Notes under the pieces: generated by a model | Databases searched by the model: none | Told to the model about the DNA's origin: nothing | Seen by the model: the letters and a program-made list of their open reading frames with translations, nothing else | DNA from: Lucifuga dentata | Lineage: Eukaryota; Chordata; Actinopteri; Ophidiiformes; Bythitidae | Reading direction: 5' to 3' | NCBI GenBank assembly: GCA_014773175.1 | Contig: VXCM01002152.1 | Location: 97,286 to 161,285 of the forward strand | DNA length: 64,000 nt | Translations under genes and position numbers: made by a program | Shown here: piece by piece, positions 49,531-61,503 of the stretch | Numbering within the stretch: the stretch's first letter is position 1 | Layout: each line of letters starts with the position of its first letter

Positions 49531-50084
49531 CTATAGTGCAACGGGGAGAGAGGAAGAGGGAAGAAGGAGGAAGAAGGGGTGGGAGGTTGGAGAAGAGAGG
49601 TGGTAAAAAAAAATAAATGGTAAACCGGAGGAGGAAAAAAGAGGTGAGGGAAGAGAGAAGGGAAGGAAGTGCAGAAAAGGATAGGAAAAAAGTGTTAAAT
49701 AACCCCATGCATAAAGTCACACTCAAAGATCCTAAAATTATAAGGAAACTGAACAAAAGTCAGGAGGACTTTCATATTTTCCAAGATCAGAACACATCAG
49801 TCAGAAGATCCAACCTGAAGTCCCACACTGACTGTAAATAATAAAAGAAGAGAGTGCTCCTAATGGACCCAGGAGACATATGAAGTGATGTCCCTGTGCT
49901 AACAGCATCTTGGAGGCCTGTCACATCTCATACTGAATGGTGCACACGGTACACGGCACTCTAACATTTACTGCTTACTTACTAAGAGCGGAATACTGCT
50001 ACGTCACTAAGTGTTGTTAATCAGTTTTACTGAGTTAAATTGATCTGACATGTTATTTTTATTATTACTATTATTATTTTTACC

Positions 50085-50087
50085 AGT

Positions 50088-50138
<51 letters not shown>
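50085..50138. repeat. (AGC)n(AGT)n triplet microsatellite
   Basis: AGC units pass into AGT units; intronic. Confidence 0.96.
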
Positions 50139-50142
<4 letters not shown>

Positions 50143-50279
50143 CAAGGATGCTATAAAGTGCATTCGACAAAATTTGTGAAATATGCTATCAGTCAATCCA
50201 GCTGTGGTGAGGTGTGAAAGTGGGTAGTATTTCAATTTCTCTGATCTCAGGCTAGTTTGGATAAAGAATACTGAGTCTT

Positions 50280-50720
50280 TTAGTTGTAATTGTAGGATTA
50301 GGATTAGGATTTAGGATTAGCATTCGTATTAAGGATTAGTATTTAGGATCAGTGGCAGCAGTGGTATCTGGTGTTATAATGACTGGCAGTAGCAGTACTA
50401 CCAATAGTAGTAGTAATAGTAGTAGTTGGTAAGGGTGGTGCTAGGATCAGGTTTAGGTTTAGGATTAGCATTAATTTTTAGGATTAGATTTCAGATCTTT
50501 GGTAGAATAATATCTAGTGTTATAATGACTGGTAGTAGTAGTAGTAGCATAGTGGTAATATTAGTAGGGGTGGGGCTACCATATGATTAACATTAGGATT
50601 AGGATTAGGATTAATGACCATAGGTAGCAGTTGTATTTACAGTATTAGTGTTATAATGACTGGTAGTAGTAGTAGCAGTAGTAGTGATGGTGGTGCTAGC
50701 ATAGTGTTAGTATTAATATT
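50280..50720. repeat. Degenerate minisatellite, unit about 130-150 bp
   Basis: TTATAATGACTGG recurs at about 50373, 50521 and 50651. Each occurrence is followed by (TAG)n and GGTGGTGCTA or similar, with (GGATTA)n between. Three or four imperfect units. Confidence 0.8.
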
Positions 50721-50902
50721 ACTATAATTAGGATTAGCAAGTAGTGCCACTTTACTTTGGAGTCCTGATGAACGAGTTTCTGGTCAAATCTTTTGTTCTG
50801 CCCTGAAAGTGATGATGCACCATGATCTCATACTCTTTTAATAGAAAGAGGAGACATCAAAGAATGACATCATTGCACTGGAGATCAGGGTGATGAAGTG
50901 CA

Positions 50903-50909
<7 letters not shown>

Positions 50910-50940
<31 letters not shown>

Positions 50941-50952
50941 TGAGTGAGTGAG
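50910..50952. repeat. (GT)n(GAGT)n microsatellite
   Basis: A GT run passes into GAGT units in gap43 intron 2. Confidence 0.95.
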
Positions 50953-53405
50953 GGGGGAGGGGCAGAGAAGAGAGGGATGTGAGTGCGACTCAAAGCAGTG
51001 TGAGTGTCACACTGAGGCACTTGGCTGATCTGTTGTTTGATTCAGGTAAGAGCTAATTATTTTGTTTGCCACTATGACAGACTTAACAATCCAGCCACTG
51101 AGCTGTGTGATGCAAATGCACCTTCATCTCAATCACAGAACAAGGACTGTCATTATTATGATATCCTGCATTACTCACTCAAGGCATCTACAGCAGCGAT
51201 ACTATTGGCTAAAGGTGTTTTTCACACTTATTTGATGCATTTGGGTGCAAACTAGAATAATTGGCAGCCTTTCTGTCATGTTCTTCCCAATGATTTCTAA
51301 ATCTTTCATAAATGAATAAATTGGTACGATACAAGTCAATGGAAGTCAGTGCTCTGCATTCAGAAATTATTTTTTTAACGATTTTACTGTTCCTTAATTT
51401 TAGCATACATTGCTAAATACTGCTCTTCAAAAAAAAATTAATCAATTAATTAATTTAAAACTACACAGGGTTACAAATTGTGGATTGTTAAAATCTAAAG
51501 AATGGAAGGATTTTCTAGAATCAAATAATGAAGAACTTTCTAGTATCAATTTTGTATCTTCTTTTTGTTTGTTTTTCTAGAATCAAGAATTTTCTGTAAA
51601 CTGGATGGATCAGTGACAGATTTGCCAGAAATGTCAAAATTGTCTCAAGTAAATTTTCATGTCATGTACATTTATATGTATGTATTTATTTATTTATTTA
51701 TTTTTTATAGTGTAGTAATTTTTTAGTGGCAAATGAAAGTCAAATTCAAAGAAAACTCAGGGAAAATTGTAAAAATGACTTTAGACTGTAAAGTCATGCC
51801 TGTGCTAACAGCATCATCGAAGACATGTCAAATAGACATAAGGCAAACCTAAAGTGCACTCTGACAGCCTGCATGCATACCACTATCATAAACTGATCTG
51901 TGTGCTTTACTTTTGCCTTATTCCATTTGCATTTGTAATTTGGTTATGCAACATAAGGCATGTGTGAATATTCAATTCCATCTCATCCTGCTGAGTTAAC
52001 AACTAGCTGAGATGTAACTAACTGAAGCCCGTCACGCGGGTGATCTGTGGGAGAGAGCTGGATCATACCCAGGCTACTTCATACATTATTCAGTTTGATC
52101 AGAGTACCTGGAGTCCTTGTGTGTTTAACTCTGCTCTGTGTTCTGTTCTTACAAAGCTTTACCGAGTCTTTTCAACATCAGTCATACAAATTCATTTACT
52201 CTCTTGTCAGTTTCGTTCAACCAATAGTTGGTGTTCTTAATTGGCAATTCTTAGTCGAGTATAGTGTTTATTTATGAGAGACCTCCCTGCTGCAGATCGT
52301 GACCAGTAGCGATCATTAATCATTCATTTAAATCAGAGCACCTGTTATCCCCGGTCTGCTCCGTGCAGGCTAGCTATCCCATCGAGGTGGTAACTATGAC
52401 AACAGGGAGGCAGCTCAGCATAGGTGACCTAGTTTCTTTGTAGTTCTCAGTGTGCCTGCCTAACCCCCACCTACTCCACACTGAGCATGCTCCATTAACT
52501 ACCTGTCTGACCCAGTCTGAGAGTCCTTGGACCAGAAATATACAAGTTCATGTCAAGTGTATGTTGTGAGAGTATGTCGTATCAGTGTGTAATTTCATGG
52601 CCTTATAGTTTCATCTCAGGTACACATTTTGGTTGTAATTGGATGTCAAACAGTGGTTTGCTTTGAAATCTATTAGCTATTATTTCACACTGAGGTGCAG
52701 AGTCAGGACATTAATATTTTAACCTGCTGTAATGTGTAACATATTTAACAGGGACATCAATCAGTTTTAAAAAAAGGTTAATCATTGGTGTTATAAATCA
52801 TAAGAGTCCATTTGAGATGCTCATGAACCTTAAAGTATGTTTCTGTCTCATTAAACTAACTAACAACAGTGAGAGTAACGTATGATCATTCTTGCTATAC
52901 CACTGGCCCATTGTTCAGCATCCTTGTTAATCAGTGGTAATAATTTGCATGTCCAATGCTACAGTCTCTCCCTCATCAATACAAAGTTTCCACTTTGCAG
53001 AAGCTGAGAGAAAAGACCATCTAATCTAATATCGAGCTGTCTCTGTAGAGACAAGCTGTGTTAACAGTGAATGGTGGAGTGCTGCCAGAGAACTTTAAAT
53101 CCCAAAGACTCGACAAGTAGTTATTTCTTGTGCTGCCTGCCAAGCAGACTCCACTAAAGCTCACCTATTCTTCTTTATTAGTGACTTATATTAAGTAATT
53201 ACTTCTTGATTGTTGCGTGTCTCGATTTTCGTGCCTGAACTCGGTGCCCTTGTAAACACATGCTCACAGAAGTGCTTCATTTATGCATTTTCAACTGTAA
53301 GGAGGTTTGGAATGGAGATCCAAAGGAAAAGGATGTTTGTTTGTAAGCTGTATTTTTATAAAAGGCACAAGTTTAACGGATTTACTTTTGCTCCAATCTG
53401 CATAC

Positions 53406-54123
53406 CTTGTTTATCATTTGTTTGGTTAGGCTCCTCCTTCTCAGCTGTCGGGCTGACAGCAGCAGGCACATCGGCTTGTCTGGCCTCCTCCTTTTTCTCT
53501 CCACTCTTCTCCTCCTCCTTTTTCTCCTCAGCTGTGACTGNTTGTCTGGCCTCCTCCTTTTTCTCTCCACTCTTCTCCTCCTCCTTTTTCTCCTCAGCTG
53601 TGACTGTGGTGGGACTCTTGGCTGCCACCACTGGAGCCTCCACCTCTTTGGGCTTCTCCTCAGGTTTCTCCTCTGCCTTTGGCTCCTCTTTCTGGTGTTC
53701 AGAGGGCGCTGTGGCGGCCGCTGGAGAGGTTGCTGCGGGAGTTGCCGCTACAGGAGATATTGCTGCTCCTGCAGGAGAGACAGCTGCAGGAGCTGGAGAG
53801 TTATCTGGCTTTTCTGCCACTGGGCTTTTGGCTTGGCTTGTCTCCTCCTCTTTCTTGCCCTCCTCTCCTGCTGCTTCCTCTTCTTTTGCAGGTGCCTCTT
53901 CTCCCTCCGCTTTCTTAGCCTCCTCTCCAGCTTCTGTTGCCTCCTCTGGAGCAGCGGGATTGTCTCCCTCCTTCTCTTCCTCTCCGTCTTTCATCTTTTT
54001 TCGGGTTATGTGTCCACGGAAGCTGGCCTGTATTTTAGTGGCAGCCTTGTGGGCCTTGTCCTCAGGTTTGTTGGTGGTGCCATCCTGTTCAATCTTCTGA
54101 TCCGCCTCCTCATTCTTCTCCAC
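53406..54123 (-). CDS. gap43: gap43 main coding exon with IQ motif
   Basis: This exon encodes most of neuromodulin (GAP-43), the growth-cone phosphoprotein that binds calmodulin at low calcium and is phosphorylated by protein kinase C. The acceptor CTACCAG lies at 54124 and up; the donor is AAG|GTATG at 53405. It opens [15 protein letters not shown], then [20 protein letters not shown] and ITRKKMK. This is the IQ motif; its serine (residue 44 counted from the first exon) corresponds to PKC site Ser41 of mammals. The rest is an Ala/Glu/Lys/Pro-rich disordered region. A 65-base stretch is repeated in frame around N at 53541, adding 22 codons. With the repeat the protein is 273 residues, without it 251. 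The long + strand frame opposite is a shadow. Confidence 0.95.
53476..53606. repeat. gap43: 65-bp exact direct duplication around N 53541 inside gap43
   Basis: Bases 53476-53540 equal 53542-53606. The unit plus N is 66 bases, so the frame survives. Four other Ns show the same pattern, so this is probably an unmerged contig overlap rather than a real coding repeat. Confidence 0.92.
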
Positions 54124-56606
54124 CTGGTAGCCAAGAGAAAGATACAGCAAGTTAATGTCTATTGTACGCCATGGTGCAGGCCCACTGGAAAACTATCAAA
54201 TTATCCCTCAGCTGTGATAAAATGTAGCTACGATATCTTGCCATGTTTGGATTTGTGCCTACAATCCTATAATATGTCATGAGTATAAAGAGGAAAGGTC
54301 ATAAGTCAGAAAAAGACAAGAACATTAGCATGTTTGGAGAGTTAAAACAGGGAAAAGTTCAGGTTGGGTTAGAGTTTAAGGACTGGTATAGAATTCAATG
54401 AAAGTGCAGGACAGGCTCAGGAACAGGGTTAGGAACAGGACACTCCACAATGTAAAAAAGGGGTCCGTGATATTACCTTAGGTAACTGGATCCATAGCTG
54501 TCCATCAAATAGTGGGCTGTGCTATGAGTCATATAAATCTAATGAAAAGAAACCAAATCAAATAAAAGAATGAATGATGTGCACTGAAAGTGGCAAACAA
54601 AATGAATCAGTACATCAAAATGAATTGGCAAATAAATCAAGGTAGCATATTTTATAGCAAACGTCAAAACTCATCCAAAGCATTAAATGTGCACTTTAAA
54701 TGAATGTGAATAATCAATATGAAGCAAACAGACATTACCAAAGAACAAACACGCAGCATCAATCAAGCCAAATGATATAAATGTGAGAAAACTGTAAAAT
54801 ATGAATGTTGTTGAGTGTTACTGTCCTATCAGGTGTTGAGGATTTGTGGGGAGGCAACGATTGTTTTCACAACTGAATAAATACACAACATTTTACCATT
54901 TCATTTGCTGGAGAAGGCAGATTTAGTGCTATTGTAGCATACAGAAACAAGGAATAACAGATGTGAGTGTGGGTTGATTGTCTCCATATAATGAATTGGA
55001 TATACTGGGATTTAGGGAACAACAAACGACTGTAGGCATTTATTGCAGTTGTTCAATTCAGAAAGGCAGTTGATATTGTTTTCTTGATAATCATGCTAAA
55101 ATATGCTTAGCAAATAATTAAACCAGCATCCATTAGTGTTATCTGCATTCTCTTCTAACGCTATCTTTAAAATAGTGACCGTAAATGTGAGCTTTCAAAT
55201 TTAAGCTCTTTCTGCAAAATAATGAGCCAGTCTTTATTCTCTGGGTAGCTTTCGACAGCTCCATCTCTGGCTGCTAGGGAACAAGCTGCTTGCTAGAATC
55301 TCCTCAGCATTCACTGCCATACCCCTCCCAACCATCAAAGGTTACCTTGACAACCAGAGTGCTAACTCATCATGGCACTTGCTGGTTGGTGCTATGAAAG
55401 ACTATATGTCACCCTGATTGGCAGCGCACCTGACCCCTCAGGGGAACGAGCTAATAGGAACTCATAAATCAGGTGGAGCAATCAGTGTGGCTAAGGAGGG
55501 GCTGTGTGTGAGTGGGTNGGGGCCTGAGGGGTTATGTGTGTATATTAATGTAGGCTGTGTCACTGAACATGAGCATCCAATTTAAGGTCAGTGAATGTGA
55601 GTGGAAATGGGTTTCAAGATGCGACTCGGTGGCTCTATCCATCAGTCCATTTTCCTCCCTCAATTCTGACTCCTTCTGTTTCAAATCATGCCATTATATG
55701 GGTTATGGGAGTTGAGCGGACAGCTGCCGGTGTGAGGTGCAACATCTCTATGACATGATTTAAGAGCCACGGGCCTTAAACTAACACATCTTCTTCAGGG
55801 TCAGTGTGTCAGTTCAATATTGGAGCGGTGAGGCCAAGGTGCAGCTGTGTGGGTATATTCACCACCTCCACCTTTATTCACATGCTGTCCCTGGGGTGTT
55901 GGGTGTAAATCCTGCTGCAGGCGTTTCTGCTTTGCAATTCTTAATATGTACCATCTTGTCAAGCAATGTGATGTTAAAACTGTCGTGACACCGTTGGCTG
56001 TACTTCAAAAGGGACGGTAGGCTTTTGCACAGTTCCTCATTAATGAATGTTTCATGTATAAAACATGAAGCAGGGCTGTTTATATAAATAATAAAAGACT
56101 GATTGCTTCCATGTCTGGTGATGGATTGAAGCAGAGCTGTGCAGCGTGCCACGGGATGTGAAATTAGCCAGCTATTAGAACAGAGAGCTAACATGGAGAC
56201 AGCACCATGGCACTCCCTCTACTCTTAATAATATGCAGGTCCCTGGTGACTTATTGGGCTTTTATTATTTCTGATCTCATGGGTGCTTACAATTGCCAAA
56301 ATGTGACCCAAGCACTTAACTCTAAATAGAATTACTTACTGGCTGCATGCAGTGAGCCAGAGAGAGAGAAAGAGAGAGTGATAGATGAGGGTGTTTGGGA
56401 ATATGAGGGTATGACATCATCATTGGAGTAGAGAGGATGTCATTTACTTTAGAGATCTGGGTGTGTGAGTGCAAATGTAATAAAATACCAGCAGAGTGCC
56501 AAGTGATCTTATATCAACATATGATGAAGGAGGAGAAAGATCTCCCAGAGGATTTGACCACAACTGAATCATCATCATTTCAATTATTGATATTTGTCTG
56601 TCCATC

Positions 56607-56638
56607 CCCCCCCCCCAAAANCCCCCCCCCCAAAAAAA
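56607..56638. repeat. Poly(C)/poly(A) mix around N 56621
   Basis: C run, AAAA, N, C run, A run. The block looks repeated on both sides of the N, a probable contig join. Confidence 0.88.
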
Positions 56639-57559
56639 AATGCTGTGCTGTGATTTATCTCAGGCTGACTGCTGTATTCCATTTCCATGAAACATACAGT
56701 ACCACCGGAGGTTGATGTCTTATATTATGCCTACAACGCATTTTCAAACTATTATAATAACCATTGCTGCAAATCCTTGAAGAACTGCTTTGGATTGTCA
56801 ATTGAACCCCAGGTCACATGCACCCTTACAGGCAGCGTTTCAACTGTGCAGCACACATTTTCATTCATAAATACAGCAGCACCTCCCAAAACTACAGTGC
56901 ACCACAAGGTTCACTCTCTTTACATGCTAAGATTCCACTTTCATTATCCAATATCTTCCTTCCTGTTACATCCTTCTTCTTCATCCTGTTACATACTTCC
57001 TGTTACATTAAAACAACACATTTTTTATTATCACCTTAATCAAATGGCTTGTTAAAATTAGCCTCCAGCCTTATCTCTTTGTGGTTGCCATAGATAAATT
57101 AATCATTGAAACCAGATTGTCATTATTGAGCATAAATTGAATGCTTATAATATAAGGTGACATATGCTGTATATCAATGTAGATAATCTGTGTGCGATCG
57201 CCATAGCTACAGAAGACGCTGACAGCTTTATATAATTCATTATACGGCTTTTTACAAGATGCGCTACAGGTGACAAATAATGACTCCCGTCTTTGTGCTC
57301 AGATATACAATTGATTGCAAGATGATTTGATTAAATAAAGGAGTGCCAATTCAAACCCCTTCTGTCTGTTGTGTCTGAGCGAAGTAATAAATGGCCGCGC
57401 TAAAGCACATTCAGCACATTATCTGATGGCTGGATGTGTCTATTTTTCTAACAGCTGCAGTCTGGGCTCTCTCTCTCTCGCTGTCTCTGTCCTTGGGTGG
57501 GCAGCGACTGTCGTGAGAACCACACCCCAGAGTCAATGGCTTTACCGACAGTTCCATAA

Positions 57560-57561
<2 letters not shown>

Positions 57562-57599
<38 letters not shown>
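57562..57599. repeat. (AC)n microsatellite
   Basis: Nineteen AC units in gap43 intron 1. Confidence 0.97.
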
Positions 57600-57603
<4 letters not shown>

Positions 57604-58298
57604 CATCCCCCTACCGTGACACACACCAGCAATCCACCACCTTCCGAGTACCTCATTGCCAGTGCAATTAGGGGCTTGTTTCAAGAGGGGAGGTTGGGGA
57701 AGGGGGGGAGAAACAGCGGAGACACAGTGAAGTGGGGTTAATACCGGTTGAATAACCACAGAACCACAGCTCTCACTAATGCACATTTTGAGCAGGAGAC
57801 TCTCTTTTCACCTCTCCTTCTTCCTCTCCGCCCAGCCCTGAATCGTGTGCTCCCACTGGCAAGAGAGCAGTAAAATATTAAAGGTAATATTTGAATTTTT
57901 AACTGTGGACTTGTAAAGGCTTCGCAAAGCAGCTTATATTACAAAGCCAACAGGTGCCGTTGCTGCATTTATTTCATGTGTCACTTGAATGTATAATAAT
58001 ACAGATTCTCTATGTTAAACTAGAGACTTAAGTCATAAGATGCATAGAGTACAGACTAATTCAAAGAGGATGAGTATATAACCTCAAACAACTGTTATAA
58101 AAATCCAGGCAGGTAGAGAGAGATTATTATTCATTATGCCAGTGGCATATATACTTCCTGCAATGACACCTCTCTCCTGAAAATCCCGGCATGCTTCCAT
58201 TGGCTATCTGCTTTTCTGCAGGAAAGAAAAACCATCCAGACACACTGGAGCAAAGACTGGCTGCAGTCTGCAACTGCTAAATCTTTCCCTCGTTCTCT

Positions 58299-58302
<4 letters not shown>

Positions 58303-58346
<44 letters not shown>
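58303..58346. repeat. (CT)n microsatellite
   Basis: Twenty-two CT units (GA on the gap43 sense strand) in gap43 intron 1. Confidence 0.97.
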
Positions 58347-58353
<7 letters not shown>

Positions 58354-59875
58354 CTTCTGTCTTCTTTCACTCCCTTTTTCACAGAGCAAACTCCTACCCA
58401 CTCATTTGTTCTTTCTCTCTCTCTTTCCCTCACACACACACGCAGACATAGCGAAGCACCACACCCTTTTAGCCAGCTATCTCCTGCAGAAGAGGAGAGG
58501 GGGGCTCAGGTGGTGACTGCCACAGCCCCCGCTCACCATCGTTCTCTTTGATGGTGAATTGATGAGTGATGTTAAAGGATCCACTGTTTTTTGTTTTTTT
58601 TCACCATGGCCCAGGAAAGATGTTCAGTGACAACTAATAAGCGGCCATATGCCGGCGTCATTATGTCCTCTGGAGCAGTCTTTAATTCAATTATACTGGC
58701 TCTCTCCCTGAACAAAGGCTCCGCAATCGCCAGTGATCTCATAGGGTCCAGGGATTGAGGATGGGGAGAGGGGCTGGGACTGAAAAGGGGAACAAACCAA
58801 AGGGCAGAGGGTTGAGGGGTTTTCAGGGGAAGCAGGAAGAGGAAGAGGAGCATACTGGAAATTGGGGCTGTGGCTGATGCCCAGGCTGAAGGTGGACTCT
58901 AGCTGCATGTCAAGCCACAGAGTGAGAGCAAGTAGCAAGTAGCAGGAAGTCTTGGGATGGAATTTGGGATAAAAATGAGGAGACAATATTTGATGAGATA
59001 TCGAGAATTGTGGGTCTGTTTTTAGGAAGACCTGAGGAAAGAACTAAGGATGGAGTTGGAGCTAGAGAACAGATGAGGATGGAATTAAATCTGGTTCAGG
59101 TAGAAGAAAAGGGCCTGAACTTAAGACCTTGATCCTTCCCTGAAACTATGAGTGGACTGAAAGAAGGCCAACTATGGCTATTATATCTATATATAAGGTG
59201 CTAGTAGCCACTCCCATTGTGTCCATGTAGTAGCTCTTAACATTCCACAATTTCAAGGCCCACAGCAATATTACCATGTTTTACAGCAGAAATTATGCTC
59301 TTTGCTCATCTCTGCATGAAAGCCACACAGCCTGCCAGGCTTCATTTGTGTCTCTGCTCCTCAAAAAGAGCAGGAAGAGGAGGATAAGAATTTGTAGAGG
59401 ATATATTCCCCGCGGTGAGACACGCTTGAGTCAGCGACAGCATTCAGAGACTCGCTGAAAAGCCGGTGCCTCACCCACATGGCTGTGGTGTGCAGCACGC
59501 CGGCTTCTCTTCCTTCCTCCCTCCTTTTGATCATTTTCACCTTTGCACCTGCTCGCCTCTTCCAGCAGNCACCACCACATTTCCTTCCACCATCCAGTTT
59601 CCTTGCCACCCTAGTTCCCATTTTTGCATTTCTGCTTTACTGCCTCTTCCTACCTTCCCCCATACCTTACAGCATCCCTCCCTCTTTTTGCACCAGTGCC
59701 CCAATCACACACCTACCCCCTATCTCACAGCCAGCTCCCTTATTTCCCTGCTTCATTGCACCCCTGCCTTCCCTTTTTCACCCATCTACCTCCATGTGTA
59801 CCAGCTACACTCCACCCTTACGCTTGTTCTCTCACTGCTCGCCTGCATCCTCTTCTTTCAGCTGGCATGCCTTGC

Positions 59876-59878
<3 letters not shown>

Positions 59879-59914
<36 letters not shown>
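59879..59914. repeat. (CT)n microsatellite
   Basis: Eighteen CT units in gap43 intron 1, at the end of a C/T-rich block starting near 59500. Confidence 0.97.
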
Positions 59915-59917
<3 letters not shown>

Positions 59918-60989
59918 GCCTGCCAGAGCTAATATGACTCATCCAGGCTGACATTTAAGAAGCAATCAAGAGTCATTGGAATCCACAGCATTATGAGTGA
60001 TAAAAATCAAGATCAGATTGAGATAGCAGTAGGAAACTGGCCCTGATCGCACACAAAAACTCCACCGTAGCTGCTTAAATATGACAGAGCGCCACCTTCT
60101 CCTCCAGTGTCCAGACCCACCCGGTTCTTTGCAGCACTTTCTTTTTTTCCCCCATTCTCTGCTACTGAGAATAGCCATGGGATATTAAAACTACCCAATG
60201 CAACCCTATCACACCCTTTAAAAGAGTGCACACTTCATAGTACCCTCCACTGACAGCATCCACTTAAAATCCTAGAGGGCTATGATAATCCATTTAGACT
60301 CATTTATTCCCATTGTATCCCCGAGGCCACTGACATGATGGTGCTCACTCAATTCGTACCCCACCCTTTTTTCTCACCGTGGAAATTAGCTTTTCCTTTT
60401 GTCACCCATTTTTGCTCAAGATAACGCAAATACCACAGACATTAAGACGCCCATTGGAGGCATCAATTAACAGTGCCCTATAGGTTGCACTAATTAGTGT
60501 GAATCTTATTAATGTTGGTGGATTACGCCGAGTTTAGCGGAGCCACAGAATACCTGGGTTACAAAAGCAAAGCAATCAAGGAAACAATGTGAGATCGCAC
60601 CACCTATCAAGTGTCTTTCAATAATCTTTCACTTTTTTTCAAGTGCAGGATCAATAGGAGGGAATGCCCGTCTGCCCAAGATCAAGTTACAGTCTTGTTC
60701 CCCTCTGCAAGTAGTGTGAGGTCTGAGAGGCATTGTGGCAACATCCATTCATGCGGGATAATCACATTAACTAGGCGTGTCTGGGCTCAGTGGATAGACT
60801 TCTATAAAGCCAAGCCAGACCCCGAGCCAAAGGAAATTACAGCACCGATTTCTGTAATCTTCCCCAGCACCCTGATCTCATTATCAAACAGCAGTCACAA
60901 AGTTCAGAACTGAGATGCATCATTTTTGACACGTGAAAGAGTAAAAAATAAAATAAAATAAAAATATGAATCAATCAAAGCTTTTTTAC

Positions 60990-61019
60990 CGGTTTGGTTC
61001 TTCTTATGCAGCACAGCAT
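60990..61019 (-). CDS. gap43: gap43 first coding exon (10 codons)
   Basis: The - strand reads M-L-C-C-I-R-R-T-K-P from ATG at 61019-61017, then donor G|GTAAAA at 60989. The first-exon peptide of GAP43 is M-L-C-C-x-R-R-T-K in vertebrates; Cys3 and Cys4 are the palmitoylation sites that target the protein to the growth-cone membrane. The exon ends in phase 0, and the main exon begins in phase 0 with V-E-K-N. The match is short, but sequence, strand, phase, donor and position all agree. Confidence 0.92.
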
Positions 61020-61124
61020 AGTTGTAGTTGTAGTATCCTCCCTTTCCTTCTCTGTTTCTTTCTTTCCTTTTTTTTCCTCCCTTTCTCTTCTTCTCTCACA
61101 CCCTCTCTCTCACTCGCTTTCCTA

Positions 61125-61126
<2 letters not shown>

Positions 61127-61172
<46 letters not shown>
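61127..61172. repeat. gap43: (CT)23 tract in the gap43 5' flank
   Basis: An uninterrupted CT run, (GA)23 on the gap43 sense strand, 108-153 bases upstream of the start codon. Confidence 0.97.
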
Positions 61173-61174
<2 letters not shown>

Positions 61175-61376
61175 CTGTATCAACAGCTAAGCTGCACAGT
61201 GCATTTACTCATCCCAGTTTGCACACTCGCTCTTCAGTCGGTCTGCCTGGGTGCACCTCTCGCTGCCTCGCTGCCTGACAATGACTACAAGCCCATCCTT
61301 TAAACCCCTCCCTTCTTCTCACTCCCTCATCCCTCTCTCCTCCCCTCTTCCCTTCACACTAACCAACGCCATCCCC

Positions 61377-61503
61377 CTCACCTCCTCTTCCTCATCTTTT
61401 CGTTCATAGTGATGAACCCCACCCCTTCCCCTCTTCAGANCTCACCTCCTCTTCCTCATCTTTTCGTTCATAGTGATGAACCCCACCCCTTCCCCTCTTC
61501 AGA
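61377..61503. repeat. 63-bp exact direct duplication around N 61440 (probable assembly join)
   Basis: Bases 61377-61439 equal 61441-61503. It lies in the gap43 5' flank, so promoter spacing here is unreliable. Confidence 0.92.

Larger units (their letters stand above)
49531..53405 (-). other. gap43: gap43 intron 2
   Basis: A 3.9-kb intron with - strand donor GTATG (53405 downward) and acceptor TATAG. It contains a triplet microsatellite (50085-50138), a minisatellite-like array (50280-50720), a GT run (50910-50938) and a repeat-poor block at 52010-52560. No further exon was recognised. Confidence 0.85.
54124..60989 (-). other. gap43: gap43 intron 1
   Basis: A 6.9-kb intron between the 10-codon first exon and the main exon. 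It contains CA and CT microsatellites (57562-57599, 58303-58346, 59879-59914), single-N joins (55518, 56621, 59569) and several repeat-poor, compositionally mixed blocks (57060-57330, 58600-58760, 60420-60620) that could be conserved regulatory sequence. No other coding exon was found. Confidence 0.85.

Noticed and set aside
53210..54282. Two long + strand reading frames (296 and 291 residues) opposite gap43
   Set aside because: They are complements of the repetitive Ala/Glu/Lys-rich gap43 exon and consist of Ser/Leu/Phe low-complexity sequence with no domain; the - strand frame has the gene signature and splice sites.
56640..56663. + strand ATG reading M-L-C-C-D-L-S-Q, resembling the gap43 N-terminus
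   Set aside because: Wrong strand for gap43, lacks the R-R-T-K motif, and a full match with donor and phase exists on the - strand at 60990-61019.
59466..59951. 161-residue + strand frame in gap43 intron 1
   Set aside because: Pro/Leu/Ser composition from C/T-rich DNA ending in a (CT)n repeat and crossing an N; not protein-like.
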